From: Actinomycetes bacterium
GTDB lineage: Bacteria > Actinomycetota > Aquicultoria > CAJVYJ01 > JAUVQD01
Assembly: GCA_030666075.1 (NCBI GenBank)
Contig: DAOUYN010000039.1
Location: 1-7,316, forward strand
Reading direction: 5' to 3'
Length of the DNA stretch: 7,316 nt
Shown: positions 1 to 5,834 of the stretch, one piece after another
How the letters are laid out: every line of letters begins with the position of its first letter
How positions within the stretch are numbered: the first letter of the stretch is position 1
The notes under the pieces: generated by a model
Database searches by the model: none
What the model saw: only the letters and a program-made list of their open reading frames with translations
Told to the model about the DNA's origin: nothing
Made by a program: the position numbers and the translations under genes

Positions 1-1
1 C

Positions 2-562
2 CTGGTCTTGATCGGCCTCTTTATTTCGCTCTGGCTCTTTCAGGTGCCGAGTCCGATAACGCCGGTCAGTTCGGTCCTGCCCGGCCCGACTTCATTCACC
101 CTGCAGGAGGCCCAGTTGCAGGATGTATTGAAGAACAATGAACAGAGCTACGCCGACTGGTTTCAGCTGGGGCAGCTCTATCTTCGCTGGGCGGACCAGC
201 TCCAAAAACAAGATGATTTCAACGCGGCCCGCGACAAACGGCAGGCGGCGATCGACGCTTTTACAAAAACACTGAGTATCCGTCAGGACCACAGCATGGC
301 CAAGACCAGCCTCGGAGACGCGTATTTTTTCCTCGGTGATTTCGACGCCGCCATCAGTCAATATGTTCAGGTGATCGACCAAAACCCCGACTACCCATTG
401 GCCCATTTCAACTTGGGTTTTGTCCTCTTCGATCAGCGCGATTACAATGGGGCCAGCCAGCACTTCAATGCTTATCTAAACCGTGAACCAAATGGGCAGT
501 ACAGTGAAGCTGCCAGGGTCAGACTCGACGAGATCAAACGGATCCAGCGCAACGACAGCTAA
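2..562 (+). CDS. TPR-repeat protein with N-terminal membrane anchor (5' end outside the window)
   Basis: The frame is open to the left edge, so the true start is probably upstream; a TTG at base 8 exists but has no visible ribosome site inside the window. The visible part begins with a hydrophobic stretch (LIGLFISLWLF) that looks like the end of a membrane anchor or signal segment, followed by a Pro/Ser-rich linker. Numbering from the TTG, residues 47-164 then hold about three tetratricopeptide repeats, seen from the spacing of W/Y-x-x-L-G, A and P (for example LGDAYFFLGDFDAAISQY and NLGFVLFDQRDYNGASQHF). The first repeat carries an insertion. TPR domains are protein-protein scaffolds, and this one probably lies on the extracytoplasmic side, though orientation is inferred. 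Partner and pathway cannot be named. A promoter separates it from the downstream thioredoxin gene, so the two need not share a transcript. Confidence 0.8.
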   Translation: MVLIGLFISLWLFQVPSPITPVSSVLPGPTSFTLQEAQLQDVLKNNEQSYADWFQLGQLYLRWADQLQKQDDFNAARDKRQAAIDAFTKTLSIRQDHSMAKTSLGDAYFFLGDFDAAISQYVQVIDQNPDYPLAHFNLGFVLFDQRDYNGASQHFNAYLNREPNGQYSEAARVRLDEIKRIQRNDS

Positions 563-627
563 CGGGTGCGTCTTCTAGACCGGCTGATGCTTTTCGTGTA
601 TGGTATTGTGCCAAAGCAGGCAACGCT

Positions 628-660
628 TTGCTTAAAAGCAACGCGAAGCGGGTATATAAT
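628..660 (+). promoter_or_regulatory. Candidate promoter of the trx-cooT unit with overlapping palindrome
   Basis: An AT-rich patch holds a perfect TATAAT at 655-660, overlapped by TATATA at 653-658. TTGCTT at 628-633 is the best -35 candidate, 19 bases before TATATA or 21 before TATAAT; neither spacing is ideal. The -35 candidate is one arm of a perfect inverted repeat, TTGCTT-AA-AAGCAA (628-641). GCAACGC is also directly repeated at 620-626 and 638-644. Repeats over a -35 box would fit a regulator site, but no regulator is identified. The thioredoxin start lies 33 bases after the -10. Confidence 0.5.
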
Positions 661-693
661 TTTAACTTTTTTATAGAAGAGGAAGTGGTATCT

Positions 694-1020
694 ATGGCAG
701 AAGGCATGCTTGTCCTAACAGATGGGAATTTTGCGAGCGAGGTACTCGAATCTGATCTACCAGTACTGGTAGATTTTTGGGCTCCATGGTGCGGGCCTTG
801 TCGTGTGATGGGCCCGGTCATCGAGGGCTTTGCCAAGAAACACGAAGGAAAAGTAAAGGTCGGAAAGTTAAACGTAGACGAGAACCAGACTACAGCTTCC
901 GGTCATGAGATATTGAGCATCCCGACTTTCATCGTTTTTGTGAACGGCAAGGAAGCCAAAAAGTTAGTAGGCGCGGTCCCTGAGAAAAAGCTCGAAGAAG
1001 AGCTTTCGGAATGGACCTAG
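694..1020 (+). CDS. trxA: Thioredoxin
   Basis: This is a 108-residue classical thioredoxin, the usual length for the family. The redox motif WCGPC is at residues 32-36 inside VDFWAPWCGPC, and the cis-proline follows at P77 (SIPTF). The family is a cytoplasmic dithiol reductant recycled by thioredoxin reductase, supplying electrons to ribonucleotide reductase, peroxiredoxins and other targets; no reductase gene is visible here. The ATG at 694 is chosen because an AGAGGAAG-like ribosome site precedes it and the protein then starts at the normal place. A longer reading from TTG 628 would translate the promoter region (TATAAT) and is unlikely. The CooT-family gene starts 9 bases after the stop, suggesting co-transcription. 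The symbol reflects the family; paralogues elsewhere in the genome cannot be excluded. Confidence 0.96.
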   Translation: MAEGMLVLTDGNFASEVLESDLPVLVDFWAPWCGPCRVMGPVIEGFAKKHEGKVKVGKLNVDENQTTASGHEILSIPTFIVFVNGKEAKKLVGAVPEKKLEEELSEWT

Positions 1021-1029
1021 GTACAGCGC

Positions 1030-1221
1030 ATGTGTGAAGCGAAAGTCTACCTTGAAAAAGAAGGTGGGCGCGAACTCCTCATGGAGGACGTTGTCTCTAT
1101 TAAGCCGATCGATGAGGGCCTGAGCCTCATGGATATCATGGGCCGGGAAAAGCCCGTGGCCGCGGCGATCAAAGAGATCAAGCTACTTGAGCATGCCGTA
1201 CTCCTAGAGCCGCTTAGTTAA
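1030..1221 (+). CDS. CooT-family small nickel-binding protein
   Basis: A 63-residue protein beginning MCEAKVYLEKEG and containing LLMEDVVSIKP, then IKEIKLLEHAVLLEP. This is the pattern of the CooT family (formerly annotated as a predicted RNA-binding protein): an invariant Cys2 after the start Met, a short beta-rich body, and a terminal hydrophobic strand. In Rhodospirillum rubrum, CooT is a dimer that binds Ni(II) through Cys2 and helps nickel insertion into carbon monoxide dehydrogenase. Cys2 is the only cysteine here. No CO dehydrogenase, hydrogenase-maturation or nickel-transport gene is visible, so the client enzyme is unknown and the nickel role is inferred from the family. It lies 9 bases after thioredoxin with no promoter between, so it is probably translated from the same message. 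Its ribosome site is weak (AGGT around the trx stop). Only 3 bases separate its stop from the convergent response-regulator gene. Confidence 0.85.
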   Translation: MCEAKVYLEKEGGRELLMEDVVSIKPIDEGLSLMDIMGREKPVAAAIKEIKLLEHAVLLEPLS

Positions 1222-1224
1222 GTC

Positions 1225-1968
1225 CTACCTCATGCCAAGCAAGGCCTTCAAGTGCTTGGTCTGTCGCCTGCTCACCGGCACTTCACTTGTCGACGCGTCT
1301 TTGATCTTCAGCAGATAGAGCCCACCGTATAACGATATCATCTCGTGGACATGGTCTAAGTTGACGACAAAACTCCGGTGCGAACGAAAGAACGATTTCG
1401 GCGAAAGTCTGACCTCAAAATCCTTGAGGCGCAACGAGCTGACAAACTTGCCTTTCTCACTGTTTATGACGGTGAACTCGCCGTGGCTTTCAATAAAATA
1501 GATCTCGGCCGGACAGAGAAGGATCGTCTTGGATTGCTTCGTCACCGGTATCCTGTCCAGCATCGTGGGCTCAACCGGCTTACCCTGGCTCGGCCTTGAA
1601 TCATCCATCCTGCTTTTGACACGAGCGACCGCGTTCTTGAGGCGCTCCTCAGAGACCGGTTTGACCAAGTAATCCGCCACATCCATCTCAAAAGCCTTGA
1701 CCGCGAACTGTCCGTAAGCGGTAGTAAAAACAATCGCCGGCTGGCACTCGAGCTCCTTTACCTTCTCGGCCATCTCCAGACCATTCATTCCCGGCATATC
1801 AATATCGACGAAGGCGATATCGTAGCAAATGCTACCCATCAGCTTCAGAGCCTCATCCGCGGTTCCTGCCTCGCCCAGGATTTCAATATCGGCCAGTTTC
1901 TCTAATAGATACCGCATCTCCGAACGCGCCGGCGCTTCATCGTCGACGATCAAGCCTCTAATTTTCAT
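1225..1968 (-). CDS. LytTR-family response regulator (LytT/LytR-like)
   Basis: A 247-residue two-domain response regulator. Residues 3-120 form a CheY-like receiver: acidic pair D9-D10, phosphoacceptor D55 in AFVDIDMPGMNG, T83 and K103 (YLVKP). After a linker rich in Pro/Ser/Lys, residues 140-245 form a LytTR DNA-binding domain, recognisable from YFIESHGEFTVI, FFRSHRSFVVN and the ending VPVSRRQTKHLK. All expected catalytic residues are present, so it should be phosphorylated by the overlapping LytS-like kinase. The ATG at 1966-1968 has a strong ribosome site (GGGAGGA, 1973-1979, 4 bases away) lying inside the kinase's last codons, and the genes overlap by 11 bases, implying translational coupling. 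LytTR regulators typically control membrane, transport or envelope genes; a natural candidate target is its own operon, including the TauE/SafE permease. It ends 3 bases from the convergent CooT-family gene. Confidence 0.95.
   Translation of the reverse strand: MKIRGLIVDDEAPARSEMRYLLEKLADIEILGEAGTADEALKLMGSICYDIAFVDIDMPGMNGLEMAEKVKELECQPAIVFTTAYGQFAVKAFEMDVADYLVKPVSEERLKNAVARVKSRMDDSRPSQGKPVEPTMLDRIPVTKQSKTILLCPAEIYFIESHGEFTVINSEKGKFVSSLRLKDFEVRLSPKSFFRSHRSFVVNLDHVHEMISLYGGLYLLKIKDASTSEVPVSRRQTKHLKALLGMR
1235..1259. repeat. Short inverted repeat at a convergent gene end
   Basis: CCAAGCA (1235-1241) and TGCTTGG (1253-1259) are perfect inverted copies around an 11-base loop. The repeat lies within the last codons of the response-regulator gene, just past the CooT-family stop. 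It could fold in transcripts from either strand and act as a shared terminator for two genes with no intergenic space. No T-run follows on either strand, so intrinsic termination is not supported. Confidence 0.25.
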
Positions 1969-3247
1969 TTAGTCCTCCCGGCGCCGGGATCCTCAGGGTG
2001 ACCTCGGTCCCTTCGCCTACCGTACTGCTGATATTTATTAGCCCCGAGGAACCGTATAAGCTCCTGAGCCGCTCGCGCACATTGTTGAGCCCGATCCCCA
2101 GCCCGGAACCGTTGTGATCATCGAATTTCGACAAGCTCTCCGCCTCGATACCGACCCCGTCGTCGTGGACCTGCACATAGAGATGGGAACCATCCAGCTT
2201 TGCCGCCAAACCCAAATGCAGCGGCCCCGTTTTGGCCATGCCATGTTTGACGGCGTTCTCAACCAACGGCTGCAATACCAGTGAAGGCAGAGTCGCTTGA
2301 CGGGCATCGTCATCGATCTGCCAATCAATCTGAAGCCTGCTCCCGAACCGGGCCCGCTCGAAGACGAGATAGGAATTGACATATCTCAGCTCCTCGTCGA
2401 GGGTCGTAAACTGGTTTTGCCGCTCCAACGACTCGCGGAAAAAATCGGCGAATTGGATTATCAGCCGTCTGGCCGTCCGGGGATCAGTGCGGCACAGAGC
2501 GGCAATAGTATTGAGCGTATTAAACAGGAAGTGGGGGTTTATCTGGGCCCGTAATGCTTTCAGCTCTGAGTGCATGGCCAAGGACTGTTGCTTATCGAGC
2601 TCGGAAAGTTCAAGTTGCGTGCTGAGCAGTACCCCAAGACCGATAGCGACAGAGATACGATTTTCCGTCAATTTTTTTGGAGGGAGAAAAAGAAACTCCA
2701 GCGTCCCGCGCTCCTTGCCCTGTACGGTCAACGGAACTGAGATCCCGGTCCATTTCTCCCCGCCGCTCTCGAGATCATGAAAGATCATCGCTCCGGATTC
2801 GTCGAACAGCCCCGTCCTATCGATAAAACTTTCAGCTGAAAACTGCTCGGCATAAATGCCGACCGCCGCCAAAATATCATTCTTTTCCAGAACGGCCGCC
2901 GCATCTACATCGCTTTGATCGAAGATGATCTGAGCGACCTCTCGACCGGTCTCGGGGGTAAAGCCTTGTCTCAAGTAAGAGAGTGTCTCGTTCGCGATCG
3001 TCAACATCTCATGAGACTGCATGGCCAGAGCGCGCTCCGGACCTTCATGCCATTTATAAAGGAGAGTGAGGACAGAGAACAGGCTGATACCGTAGATGAC
3101 CCCGACCAGCAGTAGCGCAGCGCCATTGTTGAACGTCACTTTGAAGATGCCGCTCGCAAACAGTATGAAGATAATCAGGACCGAGGCCCCGATGGTCACC
3201 GCCCCTAGCGCGATGTATAAGAAGGAAGAGGGCTGTCTGTTCTCCAT
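1958..3247 (-). CDS. LytS-like membrane sensor histidine kinase
   Basis: A 429-residue kinase. Two hydrophobic segments (about 9-31 and 42-64) anchor it with a very short external loop. Residues about 80-212 resemble a GAF-type sensory domain. The His_kinase (LytS/YehU type) dimerisation motif follows, with phosphoacceptor H239 in AQINPHFLFNTLNTI. The HATPase domain shows LVENAVKHG (N331), DDGVGI (363-367) and GSGLGIGLNNVRERL (380-394). Classical LytS proteins carry a multi-span 5TM-LYT domain, which is absent, so sensing probably falls to the GAF-like region or the short two-helix anchor. The ATG has a GGAGG ribosome site 4 bases upstream. It lies 38 bases after the TauE/SafE stop and overlaps its cognate regulator. 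A TATACT box (3268-3273) in the gap lacks a good -35, so the gene is probably read mainly from the upstream operon promoter. The signal is unknown. Confidence 0.93.
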   Translation of the reverse strand: MENRQPSSFLYIALGAVTIGASVLIIFILFASGIFKVTFNNGAALLLVGVIYGISLFSVLTLLYKWHEGPERALAMQSHEMLTIANETLSYLRQGFTPETGREVAQIIFDQSDVDAAAVLEKNDILAAVGIYAEQFSAESFIDRTGLFDESGAMIFHDLESGGEKWTGISVPLTVQGKERGTLEFLFLPPKKLTENRISVAIGLGVLLSTQLELSELDKQQSLAMHSELKALRAQINPHFLFNTLNTIAALCRTDPRTARRLIIQFADFFRESLERQNQFTTLDEELRYVNSYLVFERARFGSRLQIDWQIDDDARQATLPSLVLQPLVENAVKHGMAKTGPLHLGLAAKLDGSHLYVQVHDDGVGIEAESLSKFDDHNGSGLGIGLNNVRERLRSLYGSSGLINISSTVGEGTEVTLRIPAPGGLNEN

Positions 3248-3285
3248 ATCGCCTCCGAACTGCCTGTAGTATAGACGAGAATCTA

Positions 3286-4035
3286 CTAAGAGCCTAATGC
3301 GGCCAGTTCAAAGTAACCAAGAGAGACCGCCGCGGCGACAAGGATCGCTCCAAACAATGTCTGCAATGAAGTATTTTTCAGTCGCATCGCCATCTTCGAG
3401 CCCAAATAAGCCCCGGGAATCACCCCAAGCACCAAAAGAGAACCGAGCTGGAGGTCGATGTGGCCGAGTGAATAATGGATCGCCGCGCCGGGAATAGTGA
3501 TGGCTCCGACTACGGCCAGAGATGTTCCGAAAGTGGTCTTCATGTCGAGGCCCAGCCGCAGGCGGAGAAAGGGCACCAGCAAGAACCCGCCTCCGAGGCC
3601 GAGGAGGCCGGAAGCCAGTCCGATAGCCGCTCCGCCGAGCGCCAGTGACGCCAGACCGACCGATTGCGGTTCGATCGGCTCCGGCTCATCACGCTTGAAT
3701 ATGAAGCGCCAGCCCAGAACGAAAATAATGGCGGCTGTAGCCAGGAGGATGACACTCCCTCCCAGCCATGGAGTCAGCGTGGCGCCGATAAGAACGCCGA
3801 CCATACCTGATAGTGCCAGCGGGACAGCATACTTCCACGCAACGTAACCTCTGCGACCATACGAGGAAGCGCCGACGATCGCAGCCGGGATATTTAACAG
3901 CAAGGGAGTACCGACGACGATGAGAGCGGGCTCGTTAAGGATGAGGCGGAGCGCCGGCTTGGCGATCAGTCCGCCGCCAAGACCGAAGAGACCCGAAAGA
4001 TACCCGGAAAAGAAGCCGACGACCAGCGCGATCAT
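3286..4035 (-). CDS. TauE/SafE-family membrane permease (probable sulfite/sulfonate or small organic anion transporter)
   Basis: A 249-residue, strongly hydrophobic protein of the usual TauE/SafE size, with about eight predicted membrane segments. It shows the internal duplication typical of the family: GLFGLGGGLIAKP at residues 15-27 and GLLGLGGGFLLVP at 143-155, each followed by a Gly/Ser/Thr-rich segment (GTPLLLNIP; GTSLAVVG). A charged cytoplasmic loop (KRDEPEPIEP, about 114-123) joins the halves. Characterised members export sulfite, sulfoacetate or related anions, and the family also includes putative importers; the substrate cannot be read from this sequence. The ATG lies 6 bases after the upstream sensor gene's stop, with GAGGG 10 bases before it, so co-translation is likely. 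Placement between a redox-type sensor and a LytS/LytT pair resembles other LytTR systems that control a transporter, which suggests regulated uptake or export of a small anion. Confidence 0.9.
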   Translation of the reverse strand: MIALVVGFFSGYLSGLFGLGGGLIAKPALRLILNEPALIVVGTPLLLNIPAAIVGASSYGRRGYVAWKYAVPLALSGMVGVLIGATLTPWLGGSVILLATAAIIFVLGWRFIFKRDEPEPIEPQSVGLASLALGGAAIGLASGLLGLGGGFLLVPFLRLRLGLDMKTTFGTSLAVVGAITIPGAAIHYSLGHIDLQLGSLLVLGVIPGAYLGSKMAMRLKNTSLQTLFGAILVAAAVSLGYFELAALGS

Positions 4036-4041
4036 CGGCGC

Positions 4042-5652
4042 TCAGCCCTCAGTGACACCGGATGCTTCCGCGTCATGGTCAGACAGTAGCGCGCTCTCGA
4101 TTTCATCAAGAACGCCGGGTGCCGCTGCGTTGGCTAGGACTTCCATCGCCTGAACGCGGACTACGAGGCGCGCCCCGACATCTTCGTCCAGCCAGAAGAC
4201 GGTGGCCGCCACTTTCTCCCGCAGCCGCTCGACTATCTCCGCCGCCTCTTTGGCGCCCGTCTCGGTCAATATTGTGATAAAGGTATCGCTGCCCGCGCGG
4301 GCGAGAAAATCGGTCTCCCGGGCTTGCCGCCCGAAGAGCTGGGCAAGCGAAACCATCGCTCGCTCCGAGGCACGGCTACCATATGCGCCGGTGATCTCAT
4401 TAAGGTCTTCGACCACGAAGGCCGCCAAAGACAGCTCGTGCGTATAGCGGCGAGCCCGTTTCAACTCCGTATCCAGAACATCGATCAGACCGCGGCGGCT
4501 TAACAGTCCCGTCAATCGATCGATCGTCACATTGAGGGCCTGGTTCGAGTCGACGGCTGTCCAGCGCCGCCTTTGTGTCGGGAGACAAGCCGACCAATCC
4601 GAAGCGCCCCGAAGAACCGCCCTCGCTTGATCTTCGCACGTGGCATACCCGCAGATAGTACAGTTCAGTCGGGAGTCTGCTTCGCCCAGCCCCCCGGCGG
4701 CCAAGCTTTGCGCCACTTGGGCGGCCTGTATCCGCTTGCGGGTTTGCGGTTTAGGGGTAAACCCTGAGGTTACGGCGAGGCGAGACAATGACCGCAGCTG
4801 TTCATCGTCCAGACCATCACCGTCTACCTCGGTCGCGGCGCATTGCCCGCAACCCCAAAGATTAGTGACTCCCGCCGACCCTTCGAGATCATTTCGGTCC
4901 GGCAGGCCGGCCAACAATCCCGCCAGGTCGCATCGGGAAAGCGGGTCCAAAATCCCACCATCGGCCGCCCCAAGTTCGACTTCTAGAGCGATTCCCTGCT
5001 CGCTTAGGGCTGCCAGAATATCGGTCGGGGAAACGACGGCGGCCAGAGCGCTTTCGCCTCTCTCTGTCAGCATCCGGGCGCCGAGACACGGGGCGACGAC
5101 CACAGAACGAGGACGCCCCGGATAGACTTCTGCCACGAGTCTCGCCTGGACTTCATATTCGGTAGCCAAAGGAGCGAGAGACTCGACTAGATCCGGGCGG
5201 AACCGTTCTAATAAGTTGACGATGACCGGGCATGACGACCTGATCGAGGGCGGCGAGGACTCCTTGTTCGAATCGAGGTCTTCATACATCAGATCAAGTA
5301 GTCGCCTCGCCGGCGCCCCTTCTTCGACCGCGTGAAACCCGATAGCCAGCAGGGCCGCTTCCCAAGCAGGCCATTGAGACGTTGGCAAGAGCAAGCGTGT
5401 TTGACGGGGAACGATAGCGACCAGCTGCTGTTTTTTCAAGAGATCTAATACGGTCGTTATGGCCGACGGGGCCGGGATCAACGCGGCTTGAGAGCAGCCT
5501 GAGATGCAGGCGCCGCAACCGACACAGCGCTGAGGATCTATCTCAAGAATAGTCTCCGTGACCGCGACGGCGTCGACCGGACATAGCCGAACACAGTGTC
5601 GACACCGTCGGCACGCGGTCGAATCGGTCCTTATCATCTCTAAGGCGCTCAT
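4042..5652 (-). CDS. Ferredoxin / [FeFe]-hydrogenase-like / FeS / GGDEF multidomain sensor
   Basis: A 536-residue protein from ATG 5652. Residues 14-24 (CRRCRHCVRLCP) and 43-53 (CVGCGACISGC) are two [4Fe-4S] ferredoxin motifs. Residues about 140-270 resemble the large-subunit domain of [FeFe] hydrogenase: SSCP (C141), APC (C189) and CGQC (C268, C271) stand where catalytic enzymes have TSCCP, MPCxxKxxE and CxxxC. The proton-relay Cys, the Lys and Glu of motif 2 and the CxxxC spacing are lost, so hydrogenase turnover is unlikely. Residues 331-356 (CTICGYATC plus a later C) form a small FeS domain as in sensory hydrogenases and RnfB. Residues about 378-525 form a GGDEF fold starting DRLTGLLSRRG, with GSDTF (454-458) for GGDEF and an RxxD (445-448) at I-site spacing. 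No membrane segment is seen. A longer TTG start (5745) would lie in the -35 box; ATG 5637 is an alternative. The start lacks a clear ribosome site. Probably a cytoplasmic redox or ligand sensor heading the operon. Confidence 0.85.
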   Translation of the reverse strand: MSALEMIRTDSTACRRCRHCVRLCPVDAVAVTETILEIDPQRCVGCGACISGCSQAALIPAPSAITTVLDLLKKQQLVAIVPRQTRLLLPTSQWPAWEAALLAIGFHAVEEGAPARRLLDLMYEDLDSNKESSPPSIRSSCPVIVNLLERFRPDLVESLAPLATEYEVQARLVAEVYPGRPRSVVVAPCLGARMLTERGESALAAVVSPTDILAALSEQGIALEVELGAADGGILDPLSRCDLAGLLAGLPDRNDLEGSAGVTNLWGCGQCAATEVDGDGLDDEQLRSLSRLAVTSGFTPKPQTRKRIQAAQVAQSLAAGGLGEADSRLNCTICGYATCEDQARAVLRGASDWSACLPTQRRRWTAVDSNQALNVTIDRLTGLLSRRGLIDVLDTELKRARRYTHELSLAAFVVEDLNEITGAYGSRASERAMVSLAQLFGRQARETDFLARAGSDTFITILTETGAKEAAEIVERLREKVAATVFWLDEDVGARLVVRVQAMEVLANAAAPGVLDEIESALLSDHDAEASGVTEG

Positions 5653-5688
5653 CGCTGAAAATATGTTTAGGGGTGTCTGATTTCGTGA

Positions 5689-5698
5689 AGAATATTCT
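5689..5698. repeat. Perfect 10-base palindrome in the sensor-gene leader
   Basis: AGAATATTCT is a perfect palindrome in the predicted 5' leader of the sensor operon, just downstream of the -10 box (5717-5722). Its position, shortly after the expected transcription start near 5710, would suit a repressor site. It is short and AT-rich, so chance is a fair alternative. Confidence 0.3.
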
Positions 5699-5716
5699 CG
5701 CCCTGCTTTCGATTTA

Positions 5717-5745
5717 AGTATAGAGGACGAAGCGGATGAATCCAA
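5717..5745 (-). promoter_or_regulatory. Sigma-70-type promoter of the sensor/permease/LytST operon
   Basis: On the minus strand, TTGGAT (5740-5745) and TATACT (5717-5722) are separated by exactly 17 bases, a strong housekeeping-type promoter. Transcription would begin near 5710, leaving a leader of about 58 bases before ATG 5652. The TTG of the -35 box is the same triplet as the longest possible start of the sensor gene, which argues against that start. Confidence 0.65.
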
Positions 5746-5748
5746 GGC

Positions 5749-5772
5749 ATCAACGGTTGTACCATTAACGCT
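5749..5772 (-). promoter_or_regulatory. Possible LytTR-regulator binding motifs upstream of the operon promoter
   Basis: Read on the minus strand, ACCGTTGAT (5749-5757) fits the published LytTR nonamer pattern [TA][AC][CA]GTTN[AG][TG] fully, and AGCGTTAAT (5764-5772) fits at 8 of 9 positions. They are direct repeats directly upstream of the -35 box, where an activator would bind. The gap between them is 6 bases rather than the usual 12-13, which weakens the call. The encoded LytT-like regulator is the obvious candidate to bind here. Confidence 0.35.
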
Positions 5773-5822
5773 AGGTCGGTTGACTAGCTGTTGTAGGCCT
5801 TGGTAAGCTTGTCTGGTTGATC

Positions 5823-5829
5823 AAGGAGG
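5823..5829 (+). promoter_or_regulatory. Ribosome binding site fixing the STAS gene start at GTG 5835
   Basis: AAGGAGG is a near-perfect Shine-Dalgarno sequence 5 bases before GTG 5835. It lies downstream of the alternative TTG at 5817, which has no such site, so translation should start at the GTG. CCTTGGT (5798-5804) can pair with ATCAAGG (5820-5826), allowing one G-U, across a 15-base loop; if transcribed, this would cover part of the ribosome site. Confidence 0.75.
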
Positions 5830-5834
5830 CCATA

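Noticed and set aside
92..463. Open frame of 123 codons antisense to the TPR gene
   Set aside because: The + strand frame shows clear TPR periodicity, and the antisense product matches nothing I recognise.
563..627. Intrinsic terminator after the TPR gene
   Set aside because: I found no stem with a following T-run directly after the stop. The T-rich tract at 660-673 lies in the trx leader, behind the promoter.
534..836. Open frame of 100 codons antisense to thioredoxin and its promoter
   Set aside because: It runs through the promoter and the WCGPC coding region; its product is a shadow of thioredoxin.
3268..3297. Separate promoter for the LytS-like kinase (TATACT at 3268-3273)
   Set aside because: No acceptable -35 element lies 16-18 bases upstream (TAGGCT or TTAGGC at best). 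Operon read-through explains expression, although a weak internal promoter cannot be excluded.
3497..3847. Open frame of 116 codons on the + strand inside the permease gene
   Set aside because: Its Arg/Pro/Ala-rich translation is the shadow of the GC-rich TauE/SafE coding strand; no domain or ribosome site is visible.
4640..5125. Open frame of 161 codons on the + strand inside the sensor gene
   Set aside because: It is antisense to the conserved FeS/hydrogenase-like gene, and its product is low-complexity Arg/Pro/Ser-rich with no family signature.
5653..5745. Extending the sensor protein by 31 residues to TTG 5745
   Set aside because: That TTG belongs to the -35 box of a well-spaced promoter whose -10 lies inside the extension. 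The extra residues are polar and unlike a domain, and no ribosome site precedes the TTG.
5780..5806. Promoter for the STAS gene from TTGACT (5780-5785)
   Set aside because: The -35-like word is good, but nothing resembling TATAAT occurs 16-18 bases later; TGGTAA at 15 bases matches poorly.
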